DNA from: Companilactobacillus mishanensis
GTDB lineage: Bacteria > Bacillota > Bacilli > Lactobacillales > Lactobacillaceae
Length of the DNA: 64,000 nucleotides
Assembly (NCBI RefSeq): GCF_003946505.1
Contig: NZ_RHON01000001.1
Span: forward strand, 372,001 to 436,000
Reading direction: 5' to 3'
Notes under the pieces: model-generated
Seen by the model: only the letters and a program-made list of their open reading frames with translations
Databases searched by the model: none
What the model was told of the DNA's origin: nothing
Position numbers and translations under genes: made by a program
Shown here: one piece after another, positions 8,825 to 18,303 of the stretch
Layout of the letters: every line of letters begins with the position of its first letter
Position numbering within the stretch: position 1 is the first letter of the stretch

Positions 8825-9166
8825 TTACATTTCATTTATTTTTGAAATACGTCTAACCAACTTCAGTAATTCCTTATCACTGGAATACTTTGACCTTACT
8901 ACATTATTCAACTGACTGGCTATATCGTCAATCTCTTGAGTTCTATCAACGAGCTGCAGGTCCTCTTCAAATCGTTCTAAAGAAGCAACTGAACGATGAA
9001 TGTTATCCAGGACTGCCTGTCTCGAGACGCCTAATTGTTCAGCAATCTCGCTTAACGAAAAGTCCTCAACATAATACAAGTCCATGTATTTATCTTGTTT
9101 TGTAGTAAGTAAAGAATGATAAAAATTATATAACAAATTTATTTTATTTGTTTCATCAATATCCAT
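8825..9166 (-). CDS. ylxM: YlxM/p13-like putative DNA-binding protein
   Basis: A 113-residue helix-turn-helix protein of the UPF0122/YlxM family, which in streptococci assists SRP activity. The segment YYVEDFSLSEIAEQLGVSRQAVLDNIHR is a sigma-70 region 4-like helix-turn-helix. It lies 1 base after ftsY and 12 before ffh, the standard SRP gene order. Confidence 0.93.
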   Translation of the reverse strand: MDIDETNKINLLYNFYHSLLTTKQDKYMDLYYVEDFSLSEIAEQLGVSRQAVLDNIHRSVASLERFEEDLQLVDRTQEIDDIASQLNNVVRSKYSSDKELLKLVRRISKINEM

Positions 9167-9167
9167 T

Positions 9168-10532
9168 TTATTCTCCAGAACCGACGATCAATTCCTTGAA
9201 TAAGCCATAAATAAATTTCTCAGCATCAAAGTCACGCAAATCATCCATCTGTTCACCTAGTCCAACCAGTTTTACAGGTATATGTAGCTCATTTCTGATT
9301 GCTAACACGATACCACCTTGTGAACTGCCGTCAATTTTTGTCAAAACTATTCCTGAAACATCGGTTGTTTCATTAAATTGCTTGGCTTGACTCAAAGCGT
9401 TTTGACCAGTTGATCCATCCAATACTAATAAAACTTCTTGTGGAGATTCTGGCAATTCTCTAGTGATAACACGTTTGATTTTTTCCAATTCGCGCATTAG
9501 ATTTTGCTTATTCTGTAAACGTCCAGCTGTATCAACCAACAGTATATCAAAGTCTTCTTTAATTGCACGTTGAACAGCATCGTATACAACAGAGGCAGGA
9601 TCGGTTTGAGCAGCCTTAGCTTCAACTGGAACATCCACACGACGTCCCCATTCTTGTAATTGCTCGATAGCTCCAGCTCTGAAAGTGTCACCTGCAGCAA
9701 GTAAAACTTTTTTATCTTCTGCTTGATAACGATGAGCTAGTTTTCCGATTGTTGTAGTTTTACCAGCCCCGTTGACACCAACAAATAGAAAGACTGTTGG
9801 TGTTTTGTCTTGACTAAAGTGTAAAGAATTATCTTCTTCCTTACCTTCTTCATCGTACATATCAACTAACTTTTGAACGATTACATCAGAAACTTCAGAA
9901 CGTTTTTTAACATTCTTCAATTTAACTTCTTCACGCAATTCGTCTGAGATTCTCATCGCAGTTTCATAACCAACATCTGATTCAATCAAAAGTTCTTCGA
10001 GATCATCAAAGAAGTCCTCATCGACACTTCTAAAATTAGCCAAAAATTTATTGAAACGATCACTAAATGAAGTCCGACTTTTTTTAAGTCCTTCATCATA
10101 TTCTTGAACATCATCAGTTTCTTCTGCAGCAGTTTCTGAATCTGAATCTGTTTCTTCAGAACCAGACTCTTCAGATTGTTCTTCTACATCTTCTTCTGAC
10201 TCATCACTTGTATCGATTTCTTCATTTTCTTTTACTGATGAATCCGAAGCTTCAGAAACATCCTCATCTTGAGAATCTTCTGAATTCAATTCATCCGCGC
10301 TAGAAGCATTTGATTCATCGGTTTCGGTAACGTCAGATTCATCTGATGATGTTTCTTTATTGTCAGTTGCTGGTTCTGAATCGTTAGACTCCTCTTTAGC
10401 AATATCCTCGGAAGCAGATTCAACGTCAGATTCTTTGGATTCTTGACCAACTTCTTGTTGGTCTTTTTCTTCTTTTACTTCTTCATCATTTTTACCAGTA
10501 AATGCTTTTTTAATTCTGTCAAAAAGTCCCAT
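9168..10532 (-). CDS. ftsY: SRP receptor FtsY
   Basis: GTPase receptor that accepts the SRP-ribosome complex at the membrane. The C-terminal ~300 residues are the NG domain, with GVNGAGKTTTIGKLA, DTAGRLQNKQNL and TKIDGSSQGG. The first ~150 residues are a low-complexity acidic A-domain dominated by Glu, Asp and Ser, far longer than in many Firmicutes; it probably affects membrane contact. It sits three bases from smc. Total length is 454 residues. Confidence 0.97.
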   Translation of the reverse strand: MGLFDRIKKAFTGKNDEEVKEEKDQQEVGQESKESDVESASEDIAKEESNDSEPATDNKETSSDESDVTETDESNASSADELNSEDSQDEDVSEASDSSVKENEEIDTSDESEEDVEEQSEESGSEETDSDSETAAEETDDVQEYDEGLKKSRTSFSDRFNKFLANFRSVDEDFFDDLEELLIESDVGYETAMRISDELREEVKLKNVKKRSEVSDVIVQKLVDMYDEEGKEEDNSLHFSQDKTPTVFLFVGVNGAGKTTTIGKLAHRYQAEDKKVLLAAGDTFRAGAIEQLQEWGRRVDVPVEAKAAQTDPASVVYDAVQRAIKEDFDILLVDTAGRLQNKQNLMRELEKIKRVITRELPESPQEVLLVLDGSTGQNALSQAKQFNETTDVSGIVLTKIDGSSQGGIVLAIRNELHIPVKLVGLGEQMDDLRDFDAEKFIYGLFKELIVGSGE

Positions 10533-10535
10533 GAA

Positions 10536-13500
10536 TTACTCCTCTTCTTTTACCTCAACTGAAAGGATCCTCGAAATTCCAGATTCCTCCATCGTCACTC
10601 CGTATAGGCGATTGACATTCATCATAGTTCCCTTACGGTGAGTGATTACGATAAATTCGGTACTATCATCATAACGTTTTAAATAATTTGCGAATCGATA
10701 AACGTTTGCATCATCCAACGAAGCTTCGACTTCATCAAGGATACAAAATGGAACGGGATTTACTTTTATAATTGCAAATAACAAAGTAATAGCCGTTAAG
10801 GCTTTCTCTCCACCGGACAATAAACTTAATCGTTGGAATTTTTTCCCAGGTGGTTGAGCAATTATTTCGATTCCAGTTTCTAACATATTATCAGGTTCAG
10901 TTAAGACCAGTTTAGCACGTCCTCCGGCAAACATTTCAGGGAAAATCACTTCAAACGCTGCTGCGACATCATTGAATGTTTTTCGGAATCTAGTAATAAC
11001 TTCATTATCCATCTCGGACATGGTATCTAGCAATTGCTGTCTTGCCTGGACCAAATCATTTTGTTGTTCAGTCAAGAATTCATATCTATCTTTAACAGCA
11101 TCATAATCGTCGATTGCTGAAAGATTGACTGTTCCTAATTCATTAATTCCCATTTTCAGCAAATGTGCTTCATGTCTTAGCTTTTCAGTGTCTATCTCTT
11201 CATCTTCGATATCTTGGATTGCCGCTTCATAAGTTATCTGAAATTGTTCAGATAAAGTATCTAGACGAGAATCCATCTGATTAGATAATTTGGTAGATTT
11301 AATTGCTAAATTCTCTTGTTGATCTGATGCAGATTTTTGTAATTCAAAATTTCTCTGAGCTTCATCATTTAAAGTTTTTGATTCTTCATCTTTTTGAGCA
11401 CGAGTATCTTGAAGTTTTTTCAATTCTGTCTTGATAGACTCGACCTGTTCTTCTAATGAAGAAACTTGCGTCTTGATTTCGGAATTGCTTGAATCTAACT
11501 GACTTCTTTCTGAATTCAATTCTTTAAGCCTTGATTGTAAAACCTTGTTTTGTTCATCATCAGACGATATTTCAGAATTGAGTCGATCGATCTGTTCTGA
11601 CTCGTTTTTTTGATTACTTTTAACAACTGCTAATTGCGTTTGGTAATCCTGAACTTGTTTTGTAGTTTGAGCAAGCTCAAAGTCAAAATCGCTTAATAAT
11701 TTCTGCTTTCTTTCAATATCAGCCTGAAGATCAACTATTCTTTCCTTTAGTCCTTTTGATTCAGAAACCTGTTTAGCAAGGTCATCTTCTATTTCTTGTC
11801 TCTCTTGCTGAGTGTTCTTTTGATTGTATTGGAGAGCTTCTTGCTGTTCTTGAAGATGCTTTTGTTCACTTTCAAAGTTAGAAAGTTGTGAATCCAAAGT
11901 ATTTTTGGAATCATTATATTTTGTCAGACTTGTGCTTACTTCATTAAGTTGATTTCGATATTCGATCAAATTGTTTCGTAATCTTTGAACATTTGACTGT
12001 TTTTCATCTAACACATTTTGTTGCTCTGAAAGCTTCTTTGTCAATGAAGAAAGCTCTTCTTTACGGTTCAAAATTGCCGTGTTAACACGTCTCTGTTGAC
12101 CACCAGTCATTGATCCACCTGCATTAACAACGTTTCCGTCAAGTGTGACAACGCGATATCGACGATTAACTGTTGCTGATACTTTAGTCGCAGCATCAAT
12201 GTCATGCGCAATCAATAGGTTTCCCAAAATGTTTTCTACAATGTTTGAAACTTTCTGATCAAAATCCACCAAGTTACTTGCTACACCAATAAATCCATCA
12301 ACATTTTCGGCTTTTGACAAATCATTAGAGTTTATATTACGCCCTTTAATGATATTGATCGGTAGAAAAGTAGCACGACCTCCGTGTTGTTGTCGTAAGT
12401 AATTGATTGCTTTTTTGGCAACATTCTCATTTTGGGTAACGATCGATTGGAGTTGATTACCAACGACTGTTTCAATTGCCAATTGATATTCTTGTGGAAC
12501 ACGGATAAGTTCAGCGACTGCACCGATAATTCCACCGATTTTTTCACTATTATTTAAAACATTTTTAGCCCCGTCATAAAAACCAGCATGTTCTTGTTCC
12601 ATATTTTCAAGGACATTTTTACGCGCCTTGGTTTCTTGCATTCGTTCCAGTAACTGTAAATAGTCTTGATTTTCGCTTTGACCTTTTTCAGTTACATCTT
12701 TGATCGACTGCTCCAAAGATTGTGACTTATCCACTAATTCCTGATTATCATCAACAAGCTTTTTAATTTCAGCCTTAGAATTTGTGATTTTTACATTTGA
12801 ACTATTTAGATATCTAACAACTTCGGCCAATCTTTTCTCTTGCCCAGCAGAAGAGGAAGCAATTCGAGTTAATTGCTTGTTGGAAAACTTTTGTTCATTG
12901 CTATTAGAAACTTGCTTCTGTAGTGCTTCAACATACTCATTTCTGGAATCAGTAATGCTCTTGTTGATGTCTGCAGGGGTTTTATCCTGTAACTGTTTAA
13001 CTTCCCGTAGTTTTTTAGATAGATCATCGATTTGTTTCTGATAGTCTTTAACTTTTAATTGACATTCTTGTAATTTTTTAGTTCTATTTGATTTATCACT
13101 CGATAAATCATTTAATTGATTCTGAATTGAACTCTTAGTGGACTCATTAAAACCATTTCTTTCGTCTGAGACAGCGATTTGTCCATTCAATTGCTCTAAT
13201 GAACGAGTTTTTGAAACCAATTCCGATTGTCTGTTATCAATCGAATTAGCAATTTGATTGATTTGAGAGCGATTATCATTTACTTGTCTGTTGGACGATT
13301 TGACCTTCTCATCAATTTTTTGAAGACTAGCTTTTACTTCGTCAAGTTCACGTTGAGTAGCTTTTTTTTGCTCAGATAAGTCTTTGATTTCCAATGCCAA
13401 TATTTGTTGGTAAAGTGCATCATATTTACCTTTTTGCTCTTGGTAATCTCTGGCAATACTTGCTTGTTCTTTTAATGGTTCCACTTGTTTGGATAATTCT

Positions 13501-14087
13501 GAAACAATATCAGATACACGATGTAAATTATCAGTTGTATCTTCTAATTTGTTTTCCGCTTGGGTTTTCTTTTGTTTAAAAAGTGCAACTCCAGCAGATT
13601 CTTCAATGATCGATCGTCTTTCAACTGGTTTACTATTAAAAATTTCTTCAACACGGCCCTGGGAAATAATAGAAAACGACTGCTTACCCATACCAGAGTC
13701 CATAAAAATTTCATTAATATCTTTCAATCGACAGTTTTTATTATTGATCGAAAATTCGGTGTCACCATTTCGAAAAAGTTTACGCTTGATGGTGACATTT
13801 TCTTGATCTGACTTTAGTTCGTGATTGGAATTATCGAATTGTAAAGTTACTTCGGCACGATTCATTTGTGGTCTGGTAGCACTACCGGCAAAAATGACAT
13901 CGACCATTTTGTCTCCACGTAAACTTTTGGCTGATTGTTCACCCATGACCCAACGAATTGCTTCTGTAATATTTGATTTTCCACTACCGTTTGGTCCAAC
14001 GATACCCGTTATTCCCGATGTGAAATCAATTTTAGTTTTATCAGCGAATGATTTGAATCCGTTGATGGTTAACGATTTTAAAGGCAT
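10536..14087 (-). CDS. smc: Chromosome condensation protein SMC
   Basis: ATPase of the SMC-ScpAB condensin. The 1183 residues run as an N-terminal head with Walker A GPNGSGKSNITEAI (near residue 32), a long coiled coil, a hinge around residues 500-670 (with GSMTGGQ), a second coiled coil and a C-terminal head with LSGGEKALTA and the Walker B CILDEVEASLDD. Length and order are normal for the family. The rnc-smc-ftsY order is conserved in Firmicutes. An AGGAG site precedes the ATG. Confidence 0.98.
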   Translation of the reverse strand: MPLKSLTINGFKSFADKTKIDFTSGITGIVGPNGSGKSNITEAIRWVMGEQSAKSLRGDKMVDVIFAGSATRPQMNRAEVTLQFDNSNHELKSDQENVTIKRKLFRNGDTEFSINNKNCRLKDINEIFMDSGMGKQSFSIISQGRVEEIFNSKPVERRSIIEESAGVALFKQKKTQAENKLEDTTDNLHRVSDIVSELSKQVEPLKEQASIARDYQEQKGKYDALYQQILALEIKDLSEQKKATQRELDEVKASLQKIDEKVKSSNRQVNDNRSQINQIANSIDNRQSELVSKTRSLEQLNGQIAVSDERNGFNESTKSSIQNQLNDLSSDKSNRTKKLQECQLKVKDYQKQIDDLSKKLREVKQLQDKTPADINKSITDSRNEYVEALQKQVSNSNEQKFSNKQLTRIASSSAGQEKRLAEVVRYLNSSNVKITNSKAEIKKLVDDNQELVDKSQSLEQSIKDVTEKGQSENQDYLQLLERMQETKARKNVLENMEQEHAGFYDGAKNVLNNSEKIGGIIGAVAELIRVPQEYQLAIETVVGNQLQSIVTQNENVAKKAINYLRQQHGGRATFLPINIIKGRNINSNDLSKAENVDGFIGVASNLVDFDQKVSNIVENILGNLLIAHDIDAATKVSATVNRRYRVVTLDGNVVNAGGSMTGGQQRRVNTAILNRKEELSSLTKKLSEQQNVLDEKQSNVQRLRNNLIEYRNQLNEVSTSLTKYNDSKNTLDSQLSNFESEQKHLQEQQEALQYNQKNTQQERQEIEDDLAKQVSESKGLKERIVDLQADIERKQKLLSDFDFELAQTTKQVQDYQTQLAVVKSNQKNESEQIDRLNSEISSDDEQNKVLQSRLKELNSERSQLDSSNSEIKTQVSSLEEQVESIKTELKKLQDTRAQKDEESKTLNDEAQRNFELQKSASDQQENLAIKSTKLSNQMDSRLDTLSEQFQITYEAAIQDIEDEEIDTEKLRHEAHLLKMGINELGTVNLSAIDDYDAVKDRYEFLTEQQNDLVQARQQLLDTMSEMDNEVITRFRKTFNDVAAAFEVIFPEMFAGGRAKLVLTEPDNMLETGIEIIAQPPGKKFQRLSLLSGGEKALTAITLLFAIIKVNPVPFCILDEVEASLDDANVYRFANYLKRYDDSTEFIVITHRKGTMMNVNRLYGVTMEESGISRILSVEVKEEE

Positions 14088-14097
14088 GAAATAACTC

Positions 14098-14787
14098 CTA
14101 TAATTCTTCTAATGCTCTCTTTGCTGCCATTTGCTCAGCATGTTTCTTGCTATATCCAAAGCCCTTTGAGAGTACTTTCTTGTTAACGATAAGTTCTATT
14201 TCAAACTTTTTATCGTGGTCAGGTCCTTCTTCGTCTATCACTTGATAATTGATATCGACTTCACCTGCTTGTTGTAACTTTTCTTGAAGATGTGTCTTAA
14301 AATCTGTATCTTCAGAAAACTCACCAGATTCAATATGAGGATATACGACCTGAGTTAAGAATTTTTCAACAACGTCATTCCCCTGATCAAGGTACAGGGC
14401 ACCGTTGAATGCTTCAAAAATATCTTCCAGTAATGTATGTCTTTGACGTGCACCTTGTTTTTCTTCACCACGTCCAATTTGTAAATACTTATCGATCTCA
14501 ATCTGTTTTGCAAATCTAGCAAAACTGTCAGTTCGAACAATATCTGATCTCAAACGTGTTAATTTACCTTCTGGCAATTCTGGAAAATGCGTAAATAAGT
14601 ACTCTGAAATATTAATTTCAAGCACAGCATCCCCTAGAAACTCTAATCTTTCATAATCACCGATATTCAAATCACGATGCTCATTGTCATAGGAGGAATG
14701 TGTCATTGCTCTTTCGACCAAATTATGATCACGGAATGTAATCCCATAATCTTTTTCTAGTAATTCAAAAAATTTTGGATCAAGCAT
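14098..14787 (-). CDS. rnc: Ribonuclease III
   Basis: Double-strand-specific endoribonuclease for rRNA maturation and mRNA decay. The 229 residues have the RNase III domain with the signature ERLEFLGDAVLE and the metal-binding EDIFEAFNGALY, and a C-terminal dsRNA-binding domain beginning near FKTHLQEKLQQ and ending in GYSKKHAEQMAAKRAL. An AGGAGG site precedes the ATG. It is the first gene of the rnc-smc-ftsY-ylxM-ffh unit, with a TATAAT upstream. Confidence 0.98.
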   Translation of the reverse strand: MLDPKFFELLEKDYGITFRDHNLVERAMTHSSYDNEHRDLNIGDYERLEFLGDAVLEINISEYLFTHFPELPEGKLTRLRSDIVRTDSFARFAKQIEIDKYLQIGRGEEKQGARQRHTLLEDIFEAFNGALYLDQGNDVVEKFLTQVVYPHIESGEFSEDTDFKTHLQEKLQQAGEVDINYQVIDEEGPDHDKKFEIELIVNKKVLSKGFGYSKKHAEQMAAKRALEEL

Positions 14788-14813
14788 AGTATGACCTCCT
14801 TCAAATACTTATC

Positions 14814-14819
14814 ATTATA
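14814..14819 (-). promoter_or_regulatory. -10 element upstream of rnc
   Basis: A consensus TATAAT read on the minus strand, about 27 bases before the rnc start. No good -35 is seen at the right distance, so this is tentative. Confidence 0.4.
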
Positions 14820-14849
14820 CTAAATTTTACCTGTAAATAATTGATTAGC

Positions 14850-14878
14850 CAAAAAAAATAAGACCAATGGCCTTATTT
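14850..14878 (-). terminator. Terminator after acpP
   Basis: A 9-bp stem (14857-14865 with 14869-14877, one G-T pair) with a 3-base loop and eight T on the minus strand. The acpP stop codon lies inside the stem. Confidence 0.85.
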
Positions 14879-15115
14879 TGTATGATTACTGATGTAAGTT
14901 ACAGCATCTCCGACTGTTAAAATCTTTTCTGCATCTTCATCAGGAATTTCTGCGCCAAATTCTTCTTCAAGTTCAAGCACAAATTCTACCAAGTCAATTG
15001 AATCAGCGTCCAAATCTTTAGTAAATGAAGTTTCCTTTTTGATTGTAGCTTTATCAACTTCAAATTTATCTGCTAATAAAGCAGTGATTTTATCAAAAAT
15101 TTCTTGTTCACTCAT
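14873..15115 (-). CDS. acpP: Acyl carrier protein
   Basis: Carries growing acyl chains on a phosphopantetheine arm. The 80-residue acidic four-helix protein has the attachment Ser39 in DADSIDLVEF, a variant of the usual DSLD with Ile in place of Leu. It follows plsX by 21 bases, linking fatty-acid and phospholipid synthesis. It is the last gene of its unit. Confidence 0.96.
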   Translation of the reverse strand: MSEQEIFDKITALLADKFEVDKATIKKETSFTKDLDADSIDLVEFVLELEEEFGAEIPDEDAEKILTVGDAVTYISNHTK

Positions 15116-15136
15116 AGGTTCTTCTCCTCAAATATA

Positions 15137-16141
15137 TTACTTTTCTTTATTCATTTTTTCAAAATAAGTATTTGCCTTATTTACTGTGTCGTTAAGCAAC
15201 ATATCATAAATTTGCTTAACTGTGTAGAAAATTGTTTCAACATTGGCTGCACCATGGGCTTTGATAACAGGCGATTTGAGACCCAATAACACGGCCCCAC
15301 CAGCTCTGGAAGTATCAAACATATCTTTTATACCCTTTAGTGACGGTGCAACGATGGCGGCACCTAGTTTAGTAAAAATACCGTTATCCATCAAGGCCTT
15401 TTTTAATTCTTTCAACAGAATTGTAGCGGTACCTTCAGTAGCTTTCAAGGCTGCGTTTCCGGTAAATCCGTCAGTAACGATTACGTCGGCAACTCCAGCT
15501 AGTAAGTCCCCTGATTCAACATTTCCAATAAAATTGATTTCTTCAGTATTCTTTAATAGGTCAAAAGCTTCTTTATGAAGAGTATCGCCTTTGTCTTCTT
15601 CAGTACCATTATTCAACAATGCAACTCTAGGTTCTTTTATTTGTTTAACATCTGTTGCGTAGATTGAGCCCATTACTGCCCATTGTTGCAAGTATGTTGC
15701 TTTTGCTTCAGCATTTGCTCCAACGTCTAAAATGTTAACACCTAGTGGTGAATTTGTGACTGGCAAGGTTGGCATTAATGCTGGACGATCAACCTGTTTG
15801 ATACGACCAACAATGAAGATACCTGCAGCAAGTAATGCACCAGTATTTCCAAGTGAAAATAATGCATCAGTTTCACCATCTTTAACGGACTTGGCTGCAC
15901 GAACCATTGATGAATTTTTCTTAGATCTGATTGCTTTAACAGGCTCATCAGTTCCCAAGATTTCTTCATCAGTATGAACAATCGTTATATTCTTTGAATC
16001 TTTCAAATACTTCTTGATTTGTTCCTCATCACCGTAAAGGACGAACTCCAAGTCGGACCATTCGTCACGAGCTTTTTCAATACCCTCAACAACAACTTGA
16101 GGCGCATTGTCTCCACCCATTGCATCTACAGCTATTTTCAT
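15137..16141 (-). CDS. plsX: Phosphate acyltransferase PlsX
   Basis: Converts acyl-ACP to acyl-phosphate, the donor for glycerol-3-phosphate acylation by PlsY. The 334 residues begin MKIAVDAMGGDNAPQ and contain GANAEAKATYL and DGFTGNAALKATEGTA, all family motifs. It lies between recG and acpP. It acts at the cytoplasmic membrane. Confidence 0.97.
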   Translation of the reverse strand: MKIAVDAMGGDNAPQVVVEGIEKARDEWSDLEFVLYGDEEQIKKYLKDSKNITIVHTDEEILGTDEPVKAIRSKKNSSMVRAAKSVKDGETDALFSLGNTGALLAAGIFIVGRIKQVDRPALMPTLPVTNSPLGVNILDVGANAEAKATYLQQWAVMGSIYATDVKQIKEPRVALLNNGTEEDKGDTLHKEAFDLLKNTEEINFIGNVESGDLLAGVADVIVTDGFTGNAALKATEGTATILLKELKKALMDNGIFTKLGAAIVAPSLKGIKDMFDTSRAGGAVLLGLKSPVIKAHGAANVETIFYTVKQIYDMLLNDTVNKANTYFEKMNKEK

Positions 16142-16154
16142 TTATTATTCCTCA

Positions 16155-18194
16155 CTAATCGAAATTATTTATTTGCTCAAATTCAGCACTCAAGAAAGAT
16201 TTTAACACTTTGTTTTCTGGTTTTTCCAGTTGATTTGAATCCTTAAATATTTGTTCAGCTTCTATTTGGGCTGTTTCCAAAATATTGATATCAGTAATGG
16301 GATTCCCAACTTTAAAGTCAGGTAGTCCAGATTGCTTATTACCTAAGAGATCACCAGATCCTCTCATCTTCAAATCTTCCTCTGCCAGAACGAATCCGTC
16401 AGTAGTTGAAGTCAGGATTTTCATTCTTTCCAATGCAATATCGTTTTTAGGGTCAGCAATCAAAATACAATACGATTGTTTATCCCCACGACCAACTCGA
16501 CCACGCAACTGATGCAACTGTGACAAACCGAATCGGTTGGCATCATAGATTACCATTACAGTCGCATTGGGGACATCGACACCAACTTCGATAACTGTTG
16601 TCGAAACTAAAACATCAATTTTATGACTACTAAACTCATCCATAACACTTTCTTTTTCATCATTTGGCATCTGACCATGAAGAAGACCAATATGATATTT
16701 AGGTGCATATAACTCATTAAATTTATCAAAAATCAATTCAGCATTTTTCAAATCAATTTTCTCAGATTCACTTATCAATGGCGTGACCACATATACTTGT
16801 GCATCATCTTGTAATTGCTTCTGAACAAACTTATACATCTGCTCAATTTTTTGACTGCGGATCCAATAAGTTTCAATGGCCTTCCGACCAGCAGGCAACT
16901 CGTCTATTCGAGAGACATCCATATCACCATATGTCGTGATTGCCAAAGTTCTTGGGATCGGAGTAGCCGTCATTGCTAAAACATCAGGGTTATTTCCCTT
17001 TTCACGCAAAGCTTTACGCTGATTTACACCGAATCTATGTTGTTCGTCGATGACGATAAAACCTAAATTTTTGAACGAAACGCTATCTTGGATCAAGGCA
17101 TGCGTACCGACAATAACGTTGATCTGGCCATTAGCTATATTTCCAGCAATCGTATCGTGCTCTTTTTTTGTCTGCGACCCAGTAAGGATCCCAACTTTTA
17201 ATTTTAATGGGGTCAATAACTTACTTATTTTGTCAAAATGTTGCTGAGCAAGAATTTCAGTCGGCGCCATAATAGCCGCCTGATAACCTGCAGTGACAGA
17301 AGCTAACATTGCGATTACAGCCACAACTGTTTTACCAGAACCAACATCCCCTTGCAGTAATCGATTCATATGATGACTAGATTTCATATCCGCCAAAATC
17401 TCGTCGACAACTTTGCTTTGGGAATCTGTTAATTTAAACGGAAGAGTCGATAAAAACTGATCAACAAAACTCTGATCGTATTTCTCTTCTATTCCGTCAC
17501 CATCTTGCCTGTCTCGAGCTTTAATACTCTGGATCCCACATTCAAATAAGAAAAATTCTCGAAATTTAGCACTACGCCTGGCAGTTTCACTTTCTGATTC
17601 ACTGTCTGGAAAATGCATCCCTTTAACTATTTTTTGATCATCTAACAGTTCATATTTCTCACGAATCTCACTCGGAATGACTGTCTGAATGTCATCCTGA
17701 TACTTATCAAAAGCTTGTTTTATCAAATTAACTAAAGTCTTTTGATGAATATTTTTGTTGACCGAATATACTGAATCAATTGAACCTTCAGAATGAGAGT
17801 CTCCAATAACTTTGATTCCAGTCAATGCTCGTCTGGTCTCATTCCACTTTCCATAAACCGCAACTTCGTTACCAGTTTCAAATTTATCCTTTAGCCAAGG
17901 TTGATTGAAAAAAGTGATCATAATAGATTCATTTTCAACCAGTATACGGACATTCAATCGGTTTTTTCTATATCCAAAATGAGCGACAACAGGATCGCTA
18001 GCAACGACACCTTTTAACAGTATCTTTTCCTGATCAACGGCTTCATCTAGACTCTTTACTTCCATATCCTCGTATCGAAAAGGAAAATAAAATAGTAAAT
18101 CATAAATGCTCTTGATTCCAAGAGATTTAATTGCTTGCAAACGTTTTGGTCCTACACCTGGTAATGTCGAAACTTCGATGTTTTGTAAATTCAT
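16155..18194 (-). CDS. recG: ATP-dependent DNA helicase RecG
   Basis: Helicase that remodels stalled forks and Holliday junctions. The 679 residues hold an N-terminal helix-hairpin-helix-like LPGVGPKRLQAI and an OB-fold wedge domain, then two helicase lobes with Walker A GDVGSGKTVVA, DEQHRFG (DExH), TATPIPRTLA and QLRGRVGRG. A GAGGGG site precedes the ATG. It leads the recG-plsX-acpP series. Confidence 0.98.
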   Translation of the reverse strand: MNLQNIEVSTLPGVGPKRLQAIKSLGIKSIYDLLFYFPFRYEDMEVKSLDEAVDQEKILLKGVVASDPVVAHFGYRKNRLNVRILVENESIMITFFNQPWLKDKFETGNEVAVYGKWNETRRALTGIKVIGDSHSEGSIDSVYSVNKNIHQKTLVNLIKQAFDKYQDDIQTVIPSEIREKYELLDDQKIVKGMHFPDSESESETARRSAKFREFFLFECGIQSIKARDRQDGDGIEEKYDQSFVDQFLSTLPFKLTDSQSKVVDEILADMKSSHHMNRLLQGDVGSGKTVVAVIAMLASVTAGYQAAIMAPTEILAQQHFDKISKLLTPLKLKVGILTGSQTKKEHDTIAGNIANGQINVIVGTHALIQDSVSFKNLGFIVIDEQHRFGVNQRKALREKGNNPDVLAMTATPIPRTLAITTYGDMDVSRIDELPAGRKAIETYWIRSQKIEQMYKFVQKQLQDDAQVYVVTPLISESEKIDLKNAELIFDKFNELYAPKYHIGLLHGQMPNDEKESVMDEFSSHKIDVLVSTTVIEVGVDVPNATVMVIYDANRFGLSQLHQLRGRVGRGDKQSYCILIADPKNDIALERMKILTSTTDGFVLAEEDLKMRGSGDLLGNKQSGLPDFKVGNPITDINILETAQIEAEQIFKDSNQLEKPENKVLKSFLSAEFEQINNFD

Positions 18195-18255
18195 TTTCCC
18201 CTCCTCATTCAGAATAATAAAAGTTTATAAATATAATTTTAACACCGATAAATTT

Positions 18256-18293
18256 AAAATAGCCAATATCCCATTTTAGATATTGGCTATTTT
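18256..18293 (-). terminator. Terminator after fakA
   Basis: A perfect 15-bp stem (18256-18270 with 18279-18293) and an 8-base loop, ending in T-rich sequence. It closes the asp23-fakA unit. Confidence 0.85.
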
Positions 18294-18303
18294 TGAAATA
18301 ATT

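Noticed and set aside
13394..14094. Several plus-strand frames opposite the 5' half of smc
   Set aside because: They are shadows of the smc coding sequence; smc is conserved through the whole region.
15243..15977. Plus-strand frames opposite plsX
   Set aside because: The plsX frame is conserved; the frames have no start signals.
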